The position numbers were made by a program, and so were the translations under genes. Below the pieces are notes generated by a model that saw nothing but the letters and a program-made list of their open reading frames with translations, searched no databases and was not told the origin of the DNA. This document shows positions 8,677 through 18,604 of a DNA stretch of 64,000 bases, piece after piece (the first letter of the stretch is position 1; every line of letters begins with the position of its first letter). Origin of the DNA: a bacterium (GTDB lineage Bacteria; Calditrichota; Calditrichia; RBG-13-44-9; J042); the NCBI GenBank assembly GCA_015485355.1, contig WFTQ01000103.1:51056-115055 (forward strand). Reading direction: 5' to 3'.

Positions 8677-9564
8677 ATGAACGTCAGTCTGGACAAACAA
8701 ACCTTCGATCGGGTGTATGCCCGGGTGACCCCCGAAATCCGGGAATCTCTGTGGCGATTCCGCAGGAATCTCCCTCTGCAGCGGTGGAGTGTAGACGGCG
8801 TACCATGGGAATATTTGATTACCGGTAAGGGAAGGCAAACCATTCTCTTTTTACATGGTCTGGCAGGAGCTTATGATGTCTGGTGGCAGCAAATCCGGAT
8901 ATTGCAAGACGAGTTTCGAATGATGACCCTCACCTATCCTCCGGTCTTTCCACTGGCGGCCCTGGAAAGAGGTATCATGCACCTTCTGGATCGGCATCGT
9001 TTAGAGCGGGTATTGATGGTTGGGACCTCCATGGGGGGCTATCTGGCGCAGTACCTGATGGCTCGACGACCGGAGCGTTTCTTGAAAGTGGTTCTCTCGA
9101 ACACCTTCCCACCCAATCCTTACATTGCCCGAAAAAATCGATTTACGGGTCTCCTGCTATCGGTGTTGCCGGAGGGGCTTATCTGGCGCCGATTCCGAAC
9201 CCACACACGCAAAATGATTTATCCCGCTTCTGGAGGGCACGAACTAACCCTGGCGTATTTGAACGAGATGAGCCGGGGACGCATGCGGAGAACCCACCTG
9301 ATTGCGCGTTTCCGATGTATTGTGGAACCCTTCGAAGCTCCGTTTCCGGCTGTACCGATTCTTATTCTGGAATCGGAGAATGACCCACTGGTGGAACCCC
9401 GCTTACGGGGGATGTTGCGCCGGCGGTATGCCGGGGCCTACGTCTACACGTTCCCGGACGCCGGACATTTTCCCTATCTGAATCGCCCCCGGGAATACGC
9501 CGTCTGCCTGAAAAGATTTTTTACAGAAGACCGCCACGTTTCCCGGAAGTGGGAGCGGGTGTAG
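8677..9564 (+). CDS. Alpha/beta-fold hydrolase
   Basis: 295 residues with the classical alpha/beta hydrolase elements: oxyanion loop HGLAGAYD at about 60-67, nucleophile elbow GTSMGG with Ser118, an Asp in the ESENDPLVE strand, and the catalytic His in DAGHFPY. No signal peptide. It starts 17 bases after the PEGA gene, so the two are probably cotranscribed. A long basic segment (residues 150-200) forms the cap. Substrate unknown; esterase, lipase and C-C hydrolase activities all occur in the family. Confidence 0.88.
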   Translation: MNVSLDKQTFDRVYARVTPEIRESLWRFRRNLPLQRWSVDGVPWEYLITGKGRQTILFLHGLAGAYDVWWQQIRILQDEFRMMTLTYPPVFPLAALERGIMHLLDRHRLERVLMVGTSMGGYLAQYLMARRPERFLKVVLSNTFPPNPYIARKNRFTGLLLSVLPEGLIWRRFRTHTRKMIYPASGGHELTLAYLNEMSRGRMRRTHLIARFRCIVEPFEAPFPAVPILILESENDPLVEPRLRGMLRRRYAGAYVYTFPDAGHFPYLNRPREYAVCLKRFFTEDRHVSRKWERV

Positions 9565-9876
9565 AACCACCCGTCGATTCCCGCCCCGGAGTTTGTACTC
9601 CCTCACTTTCCCTGTTCCCTTTCCAATTGCATCGTCCCTGAGAAACCCGGTATCCTGCATAGACTAATGCACCCTCATTGTCGGGTGTTGATGTTAGGAT
9701 AGATTGATGCCTTCCCTGGTAGGTGGTTTCAGTTACCCAAACCGCGTCATGGTGGCGCGTCTTTTCATTCCCGTTTGAACCCGAGGTGGCGTCGAAAGTT
9801 TAGGAACCCCGGATAGGGTTTGAATTTTTCGTCTCCCCCCATTGACAATTTTAGGGAGGAGTATTACTTTGTTTGT
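9565..9876. other. Spacer before the VTT gene
   Basis: About 310 bases with no supported gene. TTGACA at 9842-9847 is followed by AGGGAGGAG at 9853-9861. A promoter using that -35 would begin transcription almost at the ATG at 9877, so a leaderless transcript is possible but the -10 is weak. Confidence 0.35.
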
Positions 9877-10521
9877 ATGAACAGGAGGCGCTGGAAATGG
9901 ATACTATCGATCCTGGCTCTGGCCGCGATGATCGGCGCCCTGGCATTCCGCTACCTTCCGGAGTATCTGGGACTGGTGTGGTTATTCTTTTATATTATAC
10001 CCAGCAATTCCTTTATTCCTTTTCCGCATGAACCGGCGATCATTTATTACGGGAAGATTTATGGTCCCTTCATTACCACTTTGACCGCATTGGTGCCTAC
10101 GATTATCGCCTGTTACATCGATTACGAAGTCCTGACGCCGGCATTCGATCGAACCCAGTTACGGAAGATTAAGCATACCCGAATATATCGGAAAACGCTG
10201 CATTACTTTTCGAAAGCGCCATTTTTTACCAACGCCTTTGCCGCGTTGTCTCCGGTGCCCTTCTACCCGGTACGCATATTGTCCATCAGCAGTGGATATC
10301 CCGCATCCCGGTATACCCTGGCGGTTTTGCTGGGTCGTCTGCCCCGCTATTTTATTCTCGCTTACGGAGGCGCCGCACTGGATGTGCCCAATGGGCTGAT
10401 TCTGTTGATTTTTGTGGGTTTCTTACTGATCATCGCCCTACGGAGGTGGAAAAAGGATGCTCCCCAAGTGGCCCTGGTGCTGGAACCGGCCGACGAGATC
10501 AACCCCGCCCGGGATGGCTGA
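9877..10521 (+). CDS. VTT-domain (DedA-like) membrane protein
   Basis: 214 residues from ATG 9877; in-frame upstream codons would need a TTG start far from any ribosome site. Four to five hydrophobic segments: about 8-25, 32-50, 66-82, 134-160 and 180-200. The YGKIYGPFITTLTALV segment and the later LGRLPRYFILAYGG match the VTT/SNARE-associated fold, in which a re-entrant loop and a Gly-Arg-x-Pro-Arg motif are conserved. Relatives act in envelope integrity and lipid scrambling. The downstream PgsA-like and HAD genes support a lipid role. AGGGAGGAG is 15 bases upstream, longer than usual. Confidence 0.8.
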   Translation: MNRRRWKWILSILALAAMIGALAFRYLPEYLGLVWLFFYIIPSNSFIPFPHEPAIIYYGKIYGPFITTLTALVPTIIACYIDYEVLTPAFDRTQLRKIKHTRIYRKTLHYFSKAPFFTNAFAALSPVPFYPVRILSISSGYPASRYTLAVLLGRLPRYFILAYGGAALDVPNGLILLIFVGFLLIIALRRWKKDAPQVALVLEPADEINPARDG

Positions 10522-10595
10522 AGCGCTGACCAATAAATCGGCGGAACCGGGCAGGAGAAAAAGGTTTTTCACCAAACCCGAGAAGGAGACCCTCC

Positions 10596-11276
10596 GTGAG
10601 CCAATCGCAGGTACAACATATGGCTGCCAATATCATCACTTTGACGCGCATTGTGCTGGCATTTGTTGTCATTTTTCTTTTGCAAATGGGATTTTATTAT
10701 CGAGTGATGGGGGTGCTGCTCATTATCCTGGTCATATATCTGGATTCTCTGGACGGGTATGTGGCGCGGCGGTTGGGAGTGGCCAGCGATTTTGGGGCTC
10801 TGTTTGATATTACTGGAGATCGCATCGTTGAACACGTGTTCTGGATTTTTTTCAGTTCCGTGGGGCTCATCAGCGTCTGGGTACCCATCATTTTCATCAG
10901 CCGCAGTTTTCTGGTGGATACTCTGCGTAGCGTGGCCTATGCCAAAGAGGGACGCACCCCGTTTGGGGAAAAAACCCTGATGCGAAGCCCGTTTACCCGG
11001 TTTCTCACCGCGTCTCCCTTCAGCCGAACGGTATATGCCCTGGGAAAAGTGGTGGCCTTTGTGCTGTTGGGGTTCATTCTGGTCTTTCAGGAAGGATTTG
11101 CCGTTATGCAACAGTGGTTGTCCCCGGAACGGTTTGGGGATCTGTTTCTGGTCACCGAAATCGTCGTTTGGGTGGTTGTGGCCATGAATCTCATTCGTGG
11201 TATTCCGGTGCTCGTGGACGGCCGGTATTATCTGTTTGACCGGCAGTTTCCCAAAGAGTTAAAGGATGAAGGGTAG
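10596..11276 (+). CDS. CDP-alcohol phosphatidyltransferase (PgsA-like)
   Basis: 226-residue membrane enzyme. The complete family signature D-G-x2-A-R-x8-G-x3-D-x3-D is visible around residues 52-75, starting at LDSLDGYVARR. Such enzymes join a CDP-activated lipid to an alcohol, most often glycerol-3-phosphate or inositol phosphate, at the cytoplasmic membrane. Several hydrophobic helices surround the motif. GTG 10596 is preceded at 6 bases by AAGGAGA and is preferred over ATG 10620. The stop codon TAG directly abuts the ATG of the HAD gene, so the two are translationally coupled. Confidence 0.9.
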   Translation: MSQSQVQHMAANIITLTRIVLAFVVIFLLQMGFYYRVMGVLLIILVIYLDSLDGYVARRLGVASDFGALFDITGDRIVEHVFWIFFSSVGLISVWVPIIFISRSFLVDTLRSVAYAKEGRTPFGEKTLMRSPFTRFLTASPFSRTVYALGKVVAFVLLGFILVFQEGFAVMQQWLSPERFGDLFLVTEIVVWVVVAMNLIRGIPVLVDGRYYLFDRQFPKELKDEG

Positions 11277-11930
11277 ATGGCGCACTGGGCCGTGTTTGAT
11301 GTGGATGGCACACTGTTGCCGGGGACCTCCATGGAAAAGATGTTCCTGTGGGAACTGATTCGGCGAGGGGAAATCCCCTGGCAAAACATGGCCTATTTTT
11401 TATCCCATGGAATTTACACCCTGGTGCGGACTCGCTCTTGGGACGTACTGAAAGGGAGCAAACTGTATTTAAGGGGATTGTCGAAACAACGGGTGACCCA
11501 TTTGGCCGAATGGTACTTTCGGCGGTGTATTGTAGGCCGCCTTTCCCGGCGGGGGATGATGGAAGTGCGTCATCATCGTACCAGGGGATTTCGAATCCTG
11601 TACTTGAGTGGTTCACCGGAGTTTCTGATCCGGTGCCTGCAGCAACAGGAACCCGCCGACTACTGGCTTGCGGCTCAACCCGAGGTCAAGCAAGGCATGT
11701 TTACCGGCGCACTGGCCCGACCCCATCCCTATGGAAGGCAAAAAAAAACCTATCTGTTGCAATTGCAACATGCCCTGGATATCGATTTTTCCCGATCCAT
11801 TGTGTTTGCGAATCATCACTCGGACGTGCATCACATGGAAATGTTTGGGCAGGCCGTCGCCGTCAATCCCACAGCCCGATTGCGGCAAATTGCACGCCGA
11901 AGGGGTTGGCCGATTGCTATCTGGGATTAG
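11277..11930 (+). CDS. HAD-IB family phosphatase (PSPase-like)
   Basis: 217 residues. Motif I is FDVDGTLLP (Asp8, Asp10) and motif II is YLSGSPEF. The C-terminal VNPTARLRQIARRRGW is the ending typical of the HAD-IB PSPase-like group, to which the PgpC phosphatidylglycerophosphate phosphatase also belongs. Motif IV reads ANHHSD, with Asn where the first acidic residue usually stands. Its ATG follows the stop of the PgsA-like gene with no gap. I infer that the pair may make a phospholipid in two steps, with this enzyme removing a phosphate; a free phosphoserine-like substrate remains possible. Confidence 0.85.
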   Translation: MAHWAVFDVDGTLLPGTSMEKMFLWELIRRGEIPWQNMAYFLSHGIYTLVRTRSWDVLKGSKLYLRGLSKQRVTHLAEWYFRRCIVGRLSRRGMMEVRHHRTRGFRILYLSGSPEFLIRCLQQQEPADYWLAAQPEVKQGMFTGALARPHPYGRQKKTYLLQLQHALDIDFSRSIVFANHHSDVHHMEMFGQAVAVNPTARLRQIARRRGWPIAIWD

Positions 11931-12270
11931 CCGCCCTTTTGTTGAGGGTCGCTTCCCCCCGAACCCCTCCGCGAAAGTCCGCCTTTGAATCGCCGATTTT
12001 TGCCCACCAATCTCTCCGGATGAAAGCCCTTAATGTTTTAAAATTCCGAAAGTTATCTCCCAAAGTCCGGGGTTTCTGTTAAAGGGCGATCCAGGAAAAC
12101 CGACAATGATCTAATGGGTATTCGAGCACAGGATGGGTAGGGTCTATCAGAATCCTTCGCGTTAACGGGGGAGGGCCTGTTGGTGGAGGAACCAGAGGGT
12201 ATTTCCTGTTTTGCGATCCACTGATCCCGGGTAAAGTGGTAACAGGAATACATAACGAGGGGAGTCTGGG
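11931..12270. other. Spacer before the chemoreceptor gene
   Basis: 340 bases with no supported gene. GAGGGGAG lies 8-15 bases before ATG 12271. No clear promoter or terminator seen. Confidence 0.4.
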
Positions 12271-14574
12271 ATGAACACATTACAAAAGCGTTTGCTCATG
12301 TTGTTCTTCCTGGTGGGGATCGTACCGTTCATGATGATTGTCGTCTTCAACGTCTGGAAGGGGCAGTCTTATTTCAAGGAGCAGCAGATAACCCATTTAA
12401 AACGGCTGGCCGCGGTCATGAATGCCGCCTTGCATCATCATTATCAATGGCTGGTGAAAGATGCGGAGATGTTGGCGGCGTTGCCGGCGGTTCAGGAATT
12501 TCTGGAGCAATATACCTCCGTAGGGGATCCAATACTGGAAAAGCGGCAGTCGGCCTTTCGCCGGGCGTATCAAATCCTGCAGACTTATCAGGAACGGCAC
12601 TGGGGGGCCTTCCATCATGTTTTCCTGGTGGATACCCAGGGCCGGGTGATCCTTAGTCCGTTACATCCGGCCACAAATTCCGGACATCAGGGAGCCCATA
12701 TAGGTGATGTGCCCGGTTTTCGGCAGGCCTTCAAGGAGAACCGTTTCACCGATTACTATGGATTTCGGGAATCCGATCATTACCATCAATTGCTCCTTCA
12801 GCCGGTGTTTTCGGAATCGGGACACTCCCTTGGCCTGCTGGTGTTGGAGGTGGAGATTGGGGAGGTCTTGGAGATTCTGAATCAGAAAATGCAAACCGGA
12901 AATGGTGAGAGGGTGTTTTTGACCACGTTATCCGGATACCGCATAACCCGAAGTAAAGAGAACTTTCGGCGGCAGGTGCATAGTCCGGGAATTCAGCAGG
13001 CCGTTTCCACCGGATGGGCGGCAGGATTTTTCTCTACCGCTGATGGCAGGGATGTGGTAGGCGTGTATCTGCGGGATGATCGGTATCCTTACGTACTGGC
13101 GATGGAAATGAATCGCCGGAGCGTCTTTGCTTCGGTGAATCGTCATTTCACCCTGATCGGGATGCTTTCCCTTCTGGTCATAGGGGGCATTAGTGCGGCG
13201 TTGGCCTTTGCCGGTAAACGCATGGCCAATCCTCTGGTGGAGATGACCCGTGTGGCCTGTCGAATTACCGAAGGCCACCTGGATCAGCGCATCGTCATCG
13301 ACAGTAGCACGCGCGAGATCGTCGACCTCTCTGCGGCAATTAATCAGATGGTCGATTCTCTGGAGGAATCCCGGAAGGCCCTGCAACGTCAGAAGGAGGG
13401 TGTGGAAAGGGCAATTGAACAGGCGGTGGAGCGGGCCGAGCAAGAGAAGGCCCGGCTGAACCGGAGTTTTGCCACCTTACTGGAGGCCATGGATCGTTTT
13501 GCCGGGGGAGATTTGACCGTACGGCTCGAAGTGCAGGGAAGCGATGAAGTCTCCCGCTTGTACGCAGGATTCAATCGGGTGGTGCAGATTTTCCGTTCCA
13601 TTATTCTGGAATTGAACGACATGGTCCTGGCCACCTTGCCAGTATCGGAAAATATTCGAATGTCCACGGAACGCTTGGCGGTTGGGGCCAGCGAGCAGGC
13701 CTCCCAGGCCGGCGAGGTTTCCGCCGCCGTGGAGGAAATGGCCCAAACGATTCTGGAAAATTCCAAGAACGCCAATCAGACGGCGAAATTAGCCGGGGAA
13801 AATGGGATGGTGGCGCAAGAGGGCCGGAAAGTGGTGGACCAAACCGTGGAAAAGATCCGCGAAATCGCCCATGTAGTGCGTCAATCGGCGCGGACCGTGG
13901 AACAGCTGGGTCATTCCAGTTCGAAAATCGGGGAAATTGTATCGGTCATCAACGACATTGCCGAGCAGACCAATTTACTGGCCTTGAATGCCGCCATCGA
14001 GGCTGCGCGGGCGGGAGAACAGGGCAAAGGCTTTGCCGTGGTGGCCGATGAAGTCCGAAAACTGGCCGAACGCACCACCCAGGCCACTCGCCAGATTGCC
14101 GGCATGATCGAGGCCATACAGGCCGAAACCCATGCCGCGGTCAAAGCCATGCAAAAAGGCAACCAGGTGGTAGACGAGGGCATCCAGTTTGCCGACCAGG
14201 CCGGACAGGCGCTGGAAAAAATTGTCAACAGTGCTCAGGAAGTGGTAAACATGATTCAACACATCGCGGCAGCCAATCGGGAACAAACGACCGCCAGCGA
14301 GCAAATTTCCCGGGGCATCGAAACGATCGCCGCTGTATCGTCTGAATCTGCCAACAGCATTTCTCAGATCGTTCAAGTCGCCGATCATCTGAAACAACTT
14401 ACCGAGCGTTTGCGCAATCGTATCCGCGATTTCACGCTGGAAGAAGGCGTGGGTTCGGATGGGCCAACCGTTTCCGCCCTGCCACCAGCGGAAGCATCCT
14501 CCCCGGTCGATAAGGGTTCCCGTGGAGCGACTGCGGATCAAGTGCCCCAAAACGGTTCCAATGGAAAAGGTTGA
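12271..14574 (+). CDS. Methyl-accepting chemotaxis protein (dCache-HAMP-MCP)
   Basis: 767-residue inner-membrane chemoreceptor. The first membrane helix is at about 8-29 and a large periplasmic dCache-like sensor occupies about 30-290. The second helix (about 292-312) leads into HAMP (about 313-367) and a long cytoplasmic four-helix signalling domain. The CheA/CheW-binding tip [18 protein letters not shown] lies around residues 567-584. The C-terminal 30 residues are flexible, Pro/Ser/Gly-rich. No che or flagellar genes are nearby, so it is an orphan receptor. Ligand unknown; dCache domains commonly bind amino acids or small carboxylates. Confidence 0.95.
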   Translation: MNTLQKRLLMLFFLVGIVPFMMIVVFNVWKGQSYFKEQQITHLKRLAAVMNAALHHHYQWLVKDAEMLAALPAVQEFLEQYTSVGDPILEKRQSAFRRAYQILQTYQERHWGAFHHVFLVDTQGRVILSPLHPATNSGHQGAHIGDVPGFRQAFKENRFTDYYGFRESDHYHQLLLQPVFSESGHSLGLLVLEVEIGEVLEILNQKMQTGNGERVFLTTLSGYRITRSKENFRRQVHSPGIQQAVSTGWAAGFFSTADGRDVVGVYLRDDRYPYVLAMEMNRRSVFASVNRHFTLIGMLSLLVIGGISAALAFAGKRMANPLVEMTRVACRITEGHLDQRIVIDSSTREIVDLSAAINQMVDSLEESRKALQRQKEGVERAIEQAVERAEQEKARLNRSFATLLEAMDRFAGGDLTVRLEVQGSDEVSRLYAGFNRVVQIFRSIILELNDMVLATLPVSENIRMSTERLAVGASEQASQAGEVSAAVEEMAQTILENSKNANQTAKLAGENGMVAQEGRKVVDQTVEKIREIAHVVRQSARTVEQLGHSSSKIGEIVSVINDIAEQTNLLALNAAIEAARAGEQGKGFAVVADEVRKLAERTTQATRQIAGMIEAIQAETHAAVKAMQKGNQVVDEGIQFADQAGQALEKIVNSAQEVVNMIQHIAAANREQTTASEQISRGIETIAAVSSESANSISQIVQVADHLKQLTERLRNRIRDFTLEEGVGSDGPTVSALPPAEASSPVDKGSRGATADQVPQNGSNGKG

Positions 14575-14909
14575 TGTCGCAAAGCGGTGGTGGGGGAGGG
14601 AGACCCCCTATGGACCGGCGAATGTCGGAGGGAAAAGCGTGGGGGGAAGAACGGCGCTCCCTTGCCCCCTGGGGCAACAGAGACGTTCGGTGCCGGTGTG
14701 GGAACCATGGAGAACGACCGGCGGGATTTGATAAATCGATAGGGTAACCTTTCATGGGCTTGAATATCCCTGTAAAAATCGGTTGGCTTCCCGAAATTTT
14801 TTGTGTAAAATTCTAAAAAAGAGAAAAAGCGGGGATGAGTGTTTCACACCTGTGAGCAGCTATTCGGAATGTAAGGGGATCCCTTCCATCCTGGACGTCG
14901 GGAGGGATT

Positions 14910-14962
14910 CCAGGGCCTTTTCCTGAGGGCCCGGGGAGCAGGAAAGGCATGAAGGGGCCTGG
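14910..14962. repeat. Long imperfect inverted repeat upstream of tig promoter
   Basis: CCAGGGCCTTTTCCTG at 14910-14925 can pair with CAGGAAAGG (14939-14947) and, further out, with GGGGCCTGG (14954-14962). The result is a two-part stem around a G/C-rich loop. It ends about 20 bases before the tig -35 element. It could be a terminator for readthrough from the chemoreceptor or a regulator site; there is no T tract. Confidence 0.45.
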
Positions 14963-14982
14963 CATGCGACTTTTCAACCCGG

Positions 14983-15011
14983 TTGCAAAAGGCAGGGCAC
15001 GGTGTTATATT
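14983..15011 (+). promoter_or_regulatory. Predicted sigma-70 promoter for tig-clpP-clpX
   Basis: TTGCAA (14983-14988), a 17-base spacer, TATATT (15006-15011). Predicted start near 15018, about 39 bases before tig. No CIRCE-type operator is present. Confidence 0.75.
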
Positions 15012-15056
15012 TGTGAGCTTTAATTCAATAGATAAACAAATTAAAAAGGCTGGCCA

Positions 15057-16406
15057 ATGCAGTATGACATCGAAGAATTAAATCCGGTTAAACGGAAAAT
15101 TAAAATTTATGTGGAACCGGAGGAGGTGGCTCAGATTGAATCTCAGATCATTCGAAAATACCAGAAAGAGGTTCAAATTCCCGGTTTTCGACGGGGGAAA
15201 GTGCCTCCCGGCATCATTCGGCAACGGTATGGGGAATCCATCAAATTAGACGTTATCGAGACGGCCGTCGCCCGATTTTATGAACGGGTGCTGGACGAAA
15301 CCCGTTTGAATCCGGTGTCCCAGGGCAAAGTCACCGACGTTCAGTTTGAAGACGCCCATAACGGCATGGAAATTCTGGTGGAAGTGGAGGTGGAGCCTCA
15401 GATCGAGTTGCGCCAATACAAGGGATTGAGGGTGGAAAAGGAAACTTATGCCGTAACCGAAGAAATGATCCAGGAGGTATTGACGAATTTGCAGGATCGC
15501 TATGCCCTGGTAAAGGACGTGGAAGAGAGTCAGGAAGGCCATTTGCTTACCTGCGATGTTCAGCAACTGGGTGAAGGAGATGTACCGATTGTTGGGCGCA
15601 AATACGAAAATGTGACGATAAAAATCGGTTCTGGAGAATTCGATCCTGAACTGGAACAACAAATGGTTGGTCTAAAGGTTGATCAGAAAACCATCGTGCG
15701 GAAGACCATTCCCCTGCGGGCGGATGAAGAAGAGTCATCGCCCCGGGTGGAGTCGTACGAAATAACGGTAAAGGCCATTCAGGAAAAGGTATATCCCGAA
15801 TTAAACGACGAATTTGTGCGCGAGTTGAATGAAGGGAATTATGAAACCCTGGAGGATCTGAAGGAAGCAATCCGCAAGAATCTGGAGCACGATTTGGAGG
15901 AACGCAGTCGAAAAGTACTGGTGAATCGCCTGATAGATGAGTTGTTGAAAGAGAATCCTTTTGAGGTTCCCGAAAGTCTGGTGGAACGGTATCTGGACCA
16001 TTTCATGGAAGACCTCAAACAGCATATGGATTCCCGGGAGATTAACGAAGAGGTTTTTCGGGAAAATTATCGCCCGGAGGCCATCCGTACCATTCGCTGG
16101 CATTTGATTAAGGATAAGATCATCGAGAAGGAACGATTATCCGTGACGGAGGAAGAGATTGATGAGATCATCGATAAGTTTAATGTTCCGGATGATCAGC
16201 GGGAGGCGCTGCGACAGGTTCGGGAATATCGGAATCGGGTGGCTCGGGATTTGCGGGATCAGAAGGTGATTGATTTTCTGATAAAACATGCGGAAATTGT
16301 TGAAGTGTCCCCCTCGGGGGCGGAGGCAACGGCCCGCGGCGGGGAGGGTAAATCCGAACCCAGCGGAAGAAAATCGACCCAATCCCAAAGCCGGGATCAA
16401 GGGTAA
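15057..16406 (+). CDS. tig: Trigger factor
   Basis: 449-residue ribosome-associated chaperone. The ribosome-binding N-terminal domain has the signature GFRRGKVP near residues 43-50 and spans to about 115. The middle domain (about 150-245) is FKBP-like in position but lacks recognisable peptidyl-prolyl isomerase active-site aromatics, so isomerase activity is doubtful. The C-terminal helical substrate-binding domain follows, ending in a low-complexity Gly/Ser/Gln tail of about 30 residues. It heads the conserved order tig-clpP-clpX. Confidence 0.95.
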   Translation: MQYDIEELNPVKRKIKIYVEPEEVAQIESQIIRKYQKEVQIPGFRRGKVPPGIIRQRYGESIKLDVIETAVARFYERVLDETRLNPVSQGKVTDVQFEDAHNGMEILVEVEVEPQIELRQYKGLRVEKETYAVTEEMIQEVLTNLQDRYALVKDVEESQEGHLLTCDVQQLGEGDVPIVGRKYENVTIKIGSGEFDPELEQQMVGLKVDQKTIVRKTIPLRADEEESSPRVESYEITVKAIQEKVYPELNDEFVRELNEGNYETLEDLKEAIRKNLEHDLEERSRKVLVNRLIDELLKENPFEVPESLVERYLDHFMEDLKQHMDSREINEEVFRENYRPEAIRTIRWHLIKDKIIEKERLSVTEEEIDEIIDKFNVPDDQREALRQVREYRNRVARDLRDQKVIDFLIKHAEIVEVSPSGAEATARGGEGKSEPSGRKSTQSQSRDQG

Positions 16407-16452
16407 CAGGGTTGTGAGTGTGGGAACTTGATCGAAAGGAGGGATCAGATTT

Positions 16453-17046
16453 ATGGCATTGGTGCCCATAGTCATTGAGCAAACCGGACGGGGCGAACGG
16501 GCCTATGACATTTATTCCCGGTTATTGAAAGAACGCATTATCTTTTTAGGGACGCCGATAGATGACAACATTGCCAGCTTGATAGTGGCGCAGTTACTTT
16601 TTCTGGAGGCCGAAAATCCGGAAAAAGATATTCACCTGTACATCAACAGTCCCGGCGGGATTGTCACGGCGGGCCTGGCAATTTACGATACCATGCAGTA
16701 TATTAAACCGGATGTGGTGACGTATTGTATCGGTCAGGCGGCCAGCATGGGCGCCGTCTTGCTGGCCGGAGGGGCCAAAGGCAAGCGGTTCGCTCTGCCC
16801 AACTCTCGGATCATGATTCATCAACCGCTGGGCGGTGTTGAGGGACAGGCCACCGACATCGACATCCATGCCCGGGAAATCCTGAAGATCCGGGAGCGAT
16901 TGAACCGCATCCTGGCCGAACGCACCGGTCAGCCCATCGAAAAGATCGAGCAGGATACCGATCGGAATTTTTTTATGAATGCCACGGAAGCCAAAGAATA
17001 CGGCCTGATCGATAAAATTCTGATCCGCCGGGAAAACGAAAAATAA
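16453..17046 (+). CDS. clpP: ATP-dependent Clp protease proteolytic subunit, Asn-variant triad
   Basis: 197-residue serine protease that forms the barrel fed by ClpX. Ser98 lies in GQAASMGA and His123 in MIHQPLGG. The position of the third triad residue reads [10 protein letters not shown], giving Asn172 where E. coli has Asp (TERDRFLS). The same Ser98/His123/Asn172 set is known from Listeria ClpP1, whose activity depends on a partner ClpP. The rest is well conserved, including the N-terminal [13 protein letters not shown] and LLKERII. AGGAGG lies about 9 bases before ATG 16453. It sits 46 bases after tig and 12 before clpX. Confidence 0.97.
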   Translation: MALVPIVIEQTGRGERAYDIYSRLLKERIIFLGTPIDDNIASLIVAQLLFLEAENPEKDIHLYINSPGGIVTAGLAIYDTMQYIKPDVVTYCIGQAASMGAVLLAGGAKGKRFALPNSRIMIHQPLGGVEGQATDIDIHAREILKIRERLNRILAERTGQPIEKIEQDTDRNFFMNATEAKEYGLIDKILIRRENEK

Positions 17047-17058
17047 AAGTGAGATTCC

Positions 17059-18306
17059 ATGACCAACAAGAAAAAATTGAATCATGAGATTCAGTGTTCT
17101 TTTTGTGGACGGCGGGCCCATCAGGTGGAGCAATTAATTACCGGCATTTCCGCCAGCATATGTGACGAATGTGTGCGCAGTGCCTCGGAAATTTTGAAAA
17201 GCTCCCGATATCAGCAACTGCAGACCGGCGATTTCAAGTTGCCCAAACCCAGGGAGATTAAGGAATTTCTGGATCAATATGTGATCGGCCAGGAGAAGGC
17301 CAAAATTGCCCTGTCGGTTGCCGTGTACAACCATTACAAGCGCATCACCTTTGGCGAGTTGGACGATGAGGTGGAGATCGAAAAAAGCAATATTCTCTTG
17401 ATCGGTCCCACCGGAGTGGGGAAAACCCTGTTGGCCCAAACGCTGGCGCGACTGCTGCACGTGCCTTTCTCTATCTCCGATGCCACCACCTTGACCGAAG
17501 CCGGTTATGTGGGAGAAGATGTCGAAAACATTCTGGTGCGGCTCTACCATGCGGCCAATTTCGAGATCGAAGCCACGGAACGGGGCATTGTTTACATCGA
17601 TGAGATTGATAAAATCGCTCGCAAGGCCGGAAGCCCCTCCATCACCCGGGACGTGTCCGGCGAAGGGGTCCAGCAGGCGCTCTTAAAAATCCTGGAAGGC
17701 ACCATTTCCGCCATTCCGCCGAAGGGCGGTCGCAAACACCCCGAAGCGCCTATGGTGCATATCAATACCCGCAACATTCTGTTTATCTGCGGCGGCGCCT
17801 TTGATGGTCTGGCGGAAATCGTGAGCCGGCGCATTGGAAAGAAAACCATGGGCTTTAATGCCGAATTACAGGACCAAAGCCTGTTAACCAGCAGCCGCAT
17901 TTTTGAATATGTCGAACCCGAAGACTTGATTGAATACGGCCTGATTCCCGAATTGGTGGGGCGTTTGCCGGTGGTTGTCGGGCTGCAGGAATTGAGCGAT
18001 TCCGAATTGCTCTCCATCCTGGTGGAACCCAAAAATTCCCTGATTAAGCAATACAAAAAATTATTTGAACTGGAAGGAATCGAATTAAAATTCACCCAAA
18101 AGGCCTTGCAGGAAATCGTCAAACTGGCTCAGAAGCGTAAAACCGGTGCCCGGGGATTGCGGAGTATTCTGGAAAGTGTCATGATGGACGTGATGTACAA
18201 AGTCCCCTCTTTAAAAAATGTACGAGAGTGCCTTATCACCGAGGATGTGATCCTGGGTGATGCCGAGCCGGTGTTAAAGGTGGACGATTCTCGACAATCG
18301 GCTTAG
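17059..18306 (+). CDS. clpX: ATP-dependent Clp protease ATP-binding subunit ClpX
   Basis: 415-residue unfoldase. The N-terminal zinc domain has the CSFC...CDEC four-cysteine arrangement. The AAA+ core has Walker A GPTGVGKT, pore loop GYVGED, Walker [10 protein letters not shown] and the sensor region [14 protein letters not shown]. The ClpP-docking loop appears as MGF in KKTMGFNAE, a conservative form of the usual IGF. It forms a hexamer that threads proteins into ClpP. Start ATG 17059, 12 bases after clpP; the operon probably ends here, with about 300 bases to lon. Confidence 0.97.
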   Translation: MTNKKKLNHEIQCSFCGRRAHQVEQLITGISASICDECVRSASEILKSSRYQQLQTGDFKLPKPREIKEFLDQYVIGQEKAKIALSVAVYNHYKRITFGELDDEVEIEKSNILLIGPTGVGKTLLAQTLARLLHVPFSISDATTLTEAGYVGEDVENILVRLYHAANFEIEATERGIVYIDEIDKIARKAGSPSITRDVSGEGVQQALLKILEGTISAIPPKGGRKHPEAPMVHINTRNILFICGGAFDGLAEIVSRRIGKKTMGFNAELQDQSLLTSSRIFEYVEPEDLIEYGLIPELVGRLPVVVGLQELSDSELLSILVEPKNSLIKQYKKLFELEGIELKFTQKALQEIVKLAQKRKTGARGLRSILESVMMDVMYKVPSLKNVRECLITEDVILGDAEPVLKVDDSRQSA

Positions 18307-18604
18307 GGGAAGTCCCCACGCTCCTGCTTACCCGAAACCCCTGCGGAGCCTGCAGGAGACCCCAGACGCGAGTGTTTGTGAGAAATGCCCCAACGGCTGT
18401 TTCCGACCTGCCCGCTGTGGTTCCCGAAGTCCGACCGGGGAAGGGAAAGCCAGGAGGAATCCCTCGGTCGTCCCGGCAAGCTTGCTGAAGATGCGGGGCC
18501 CGGGAAATTTCCTTTTCCCATCATGGTCCGGAATTCTTGGGAATTTGCCGAAACCAACGGACCGCTGACCCTACACCAATAAACGAAGAGGTAAACGAAC
18601 AGTA
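18307..18604. other. Spacer between clpX and lon
   Basis: 298 bases without a gene. It contains several short G/C-rich inverted repeats but no T-tailed terminator. No CIRCE-type operator and no clear -35/-10 pair were found before lon. Confidence 0.35.

Larger units (their letters stand above)
14575..15056. other. Spacer between chemoreceptor and tig
   Basis: 482 bases. No convincing gene. It holds a composite hairpin (14910-14962) and the tig promoter (14983-15011). The first 200 bases contain G/C runs but no T-tailed terminator that I can support. Confidence 0.5.

Noticed and set aside
11277..11930. The HAD gene as the missing sucrose-phosphate phosphatase for the sugar cluster
   Set aside because: It is 37 kb away, translationally coupled to a PgsA-like gene, and its motifs are those of the PSPase-like HAD-IB group, not the sucrose-phosphatase group.
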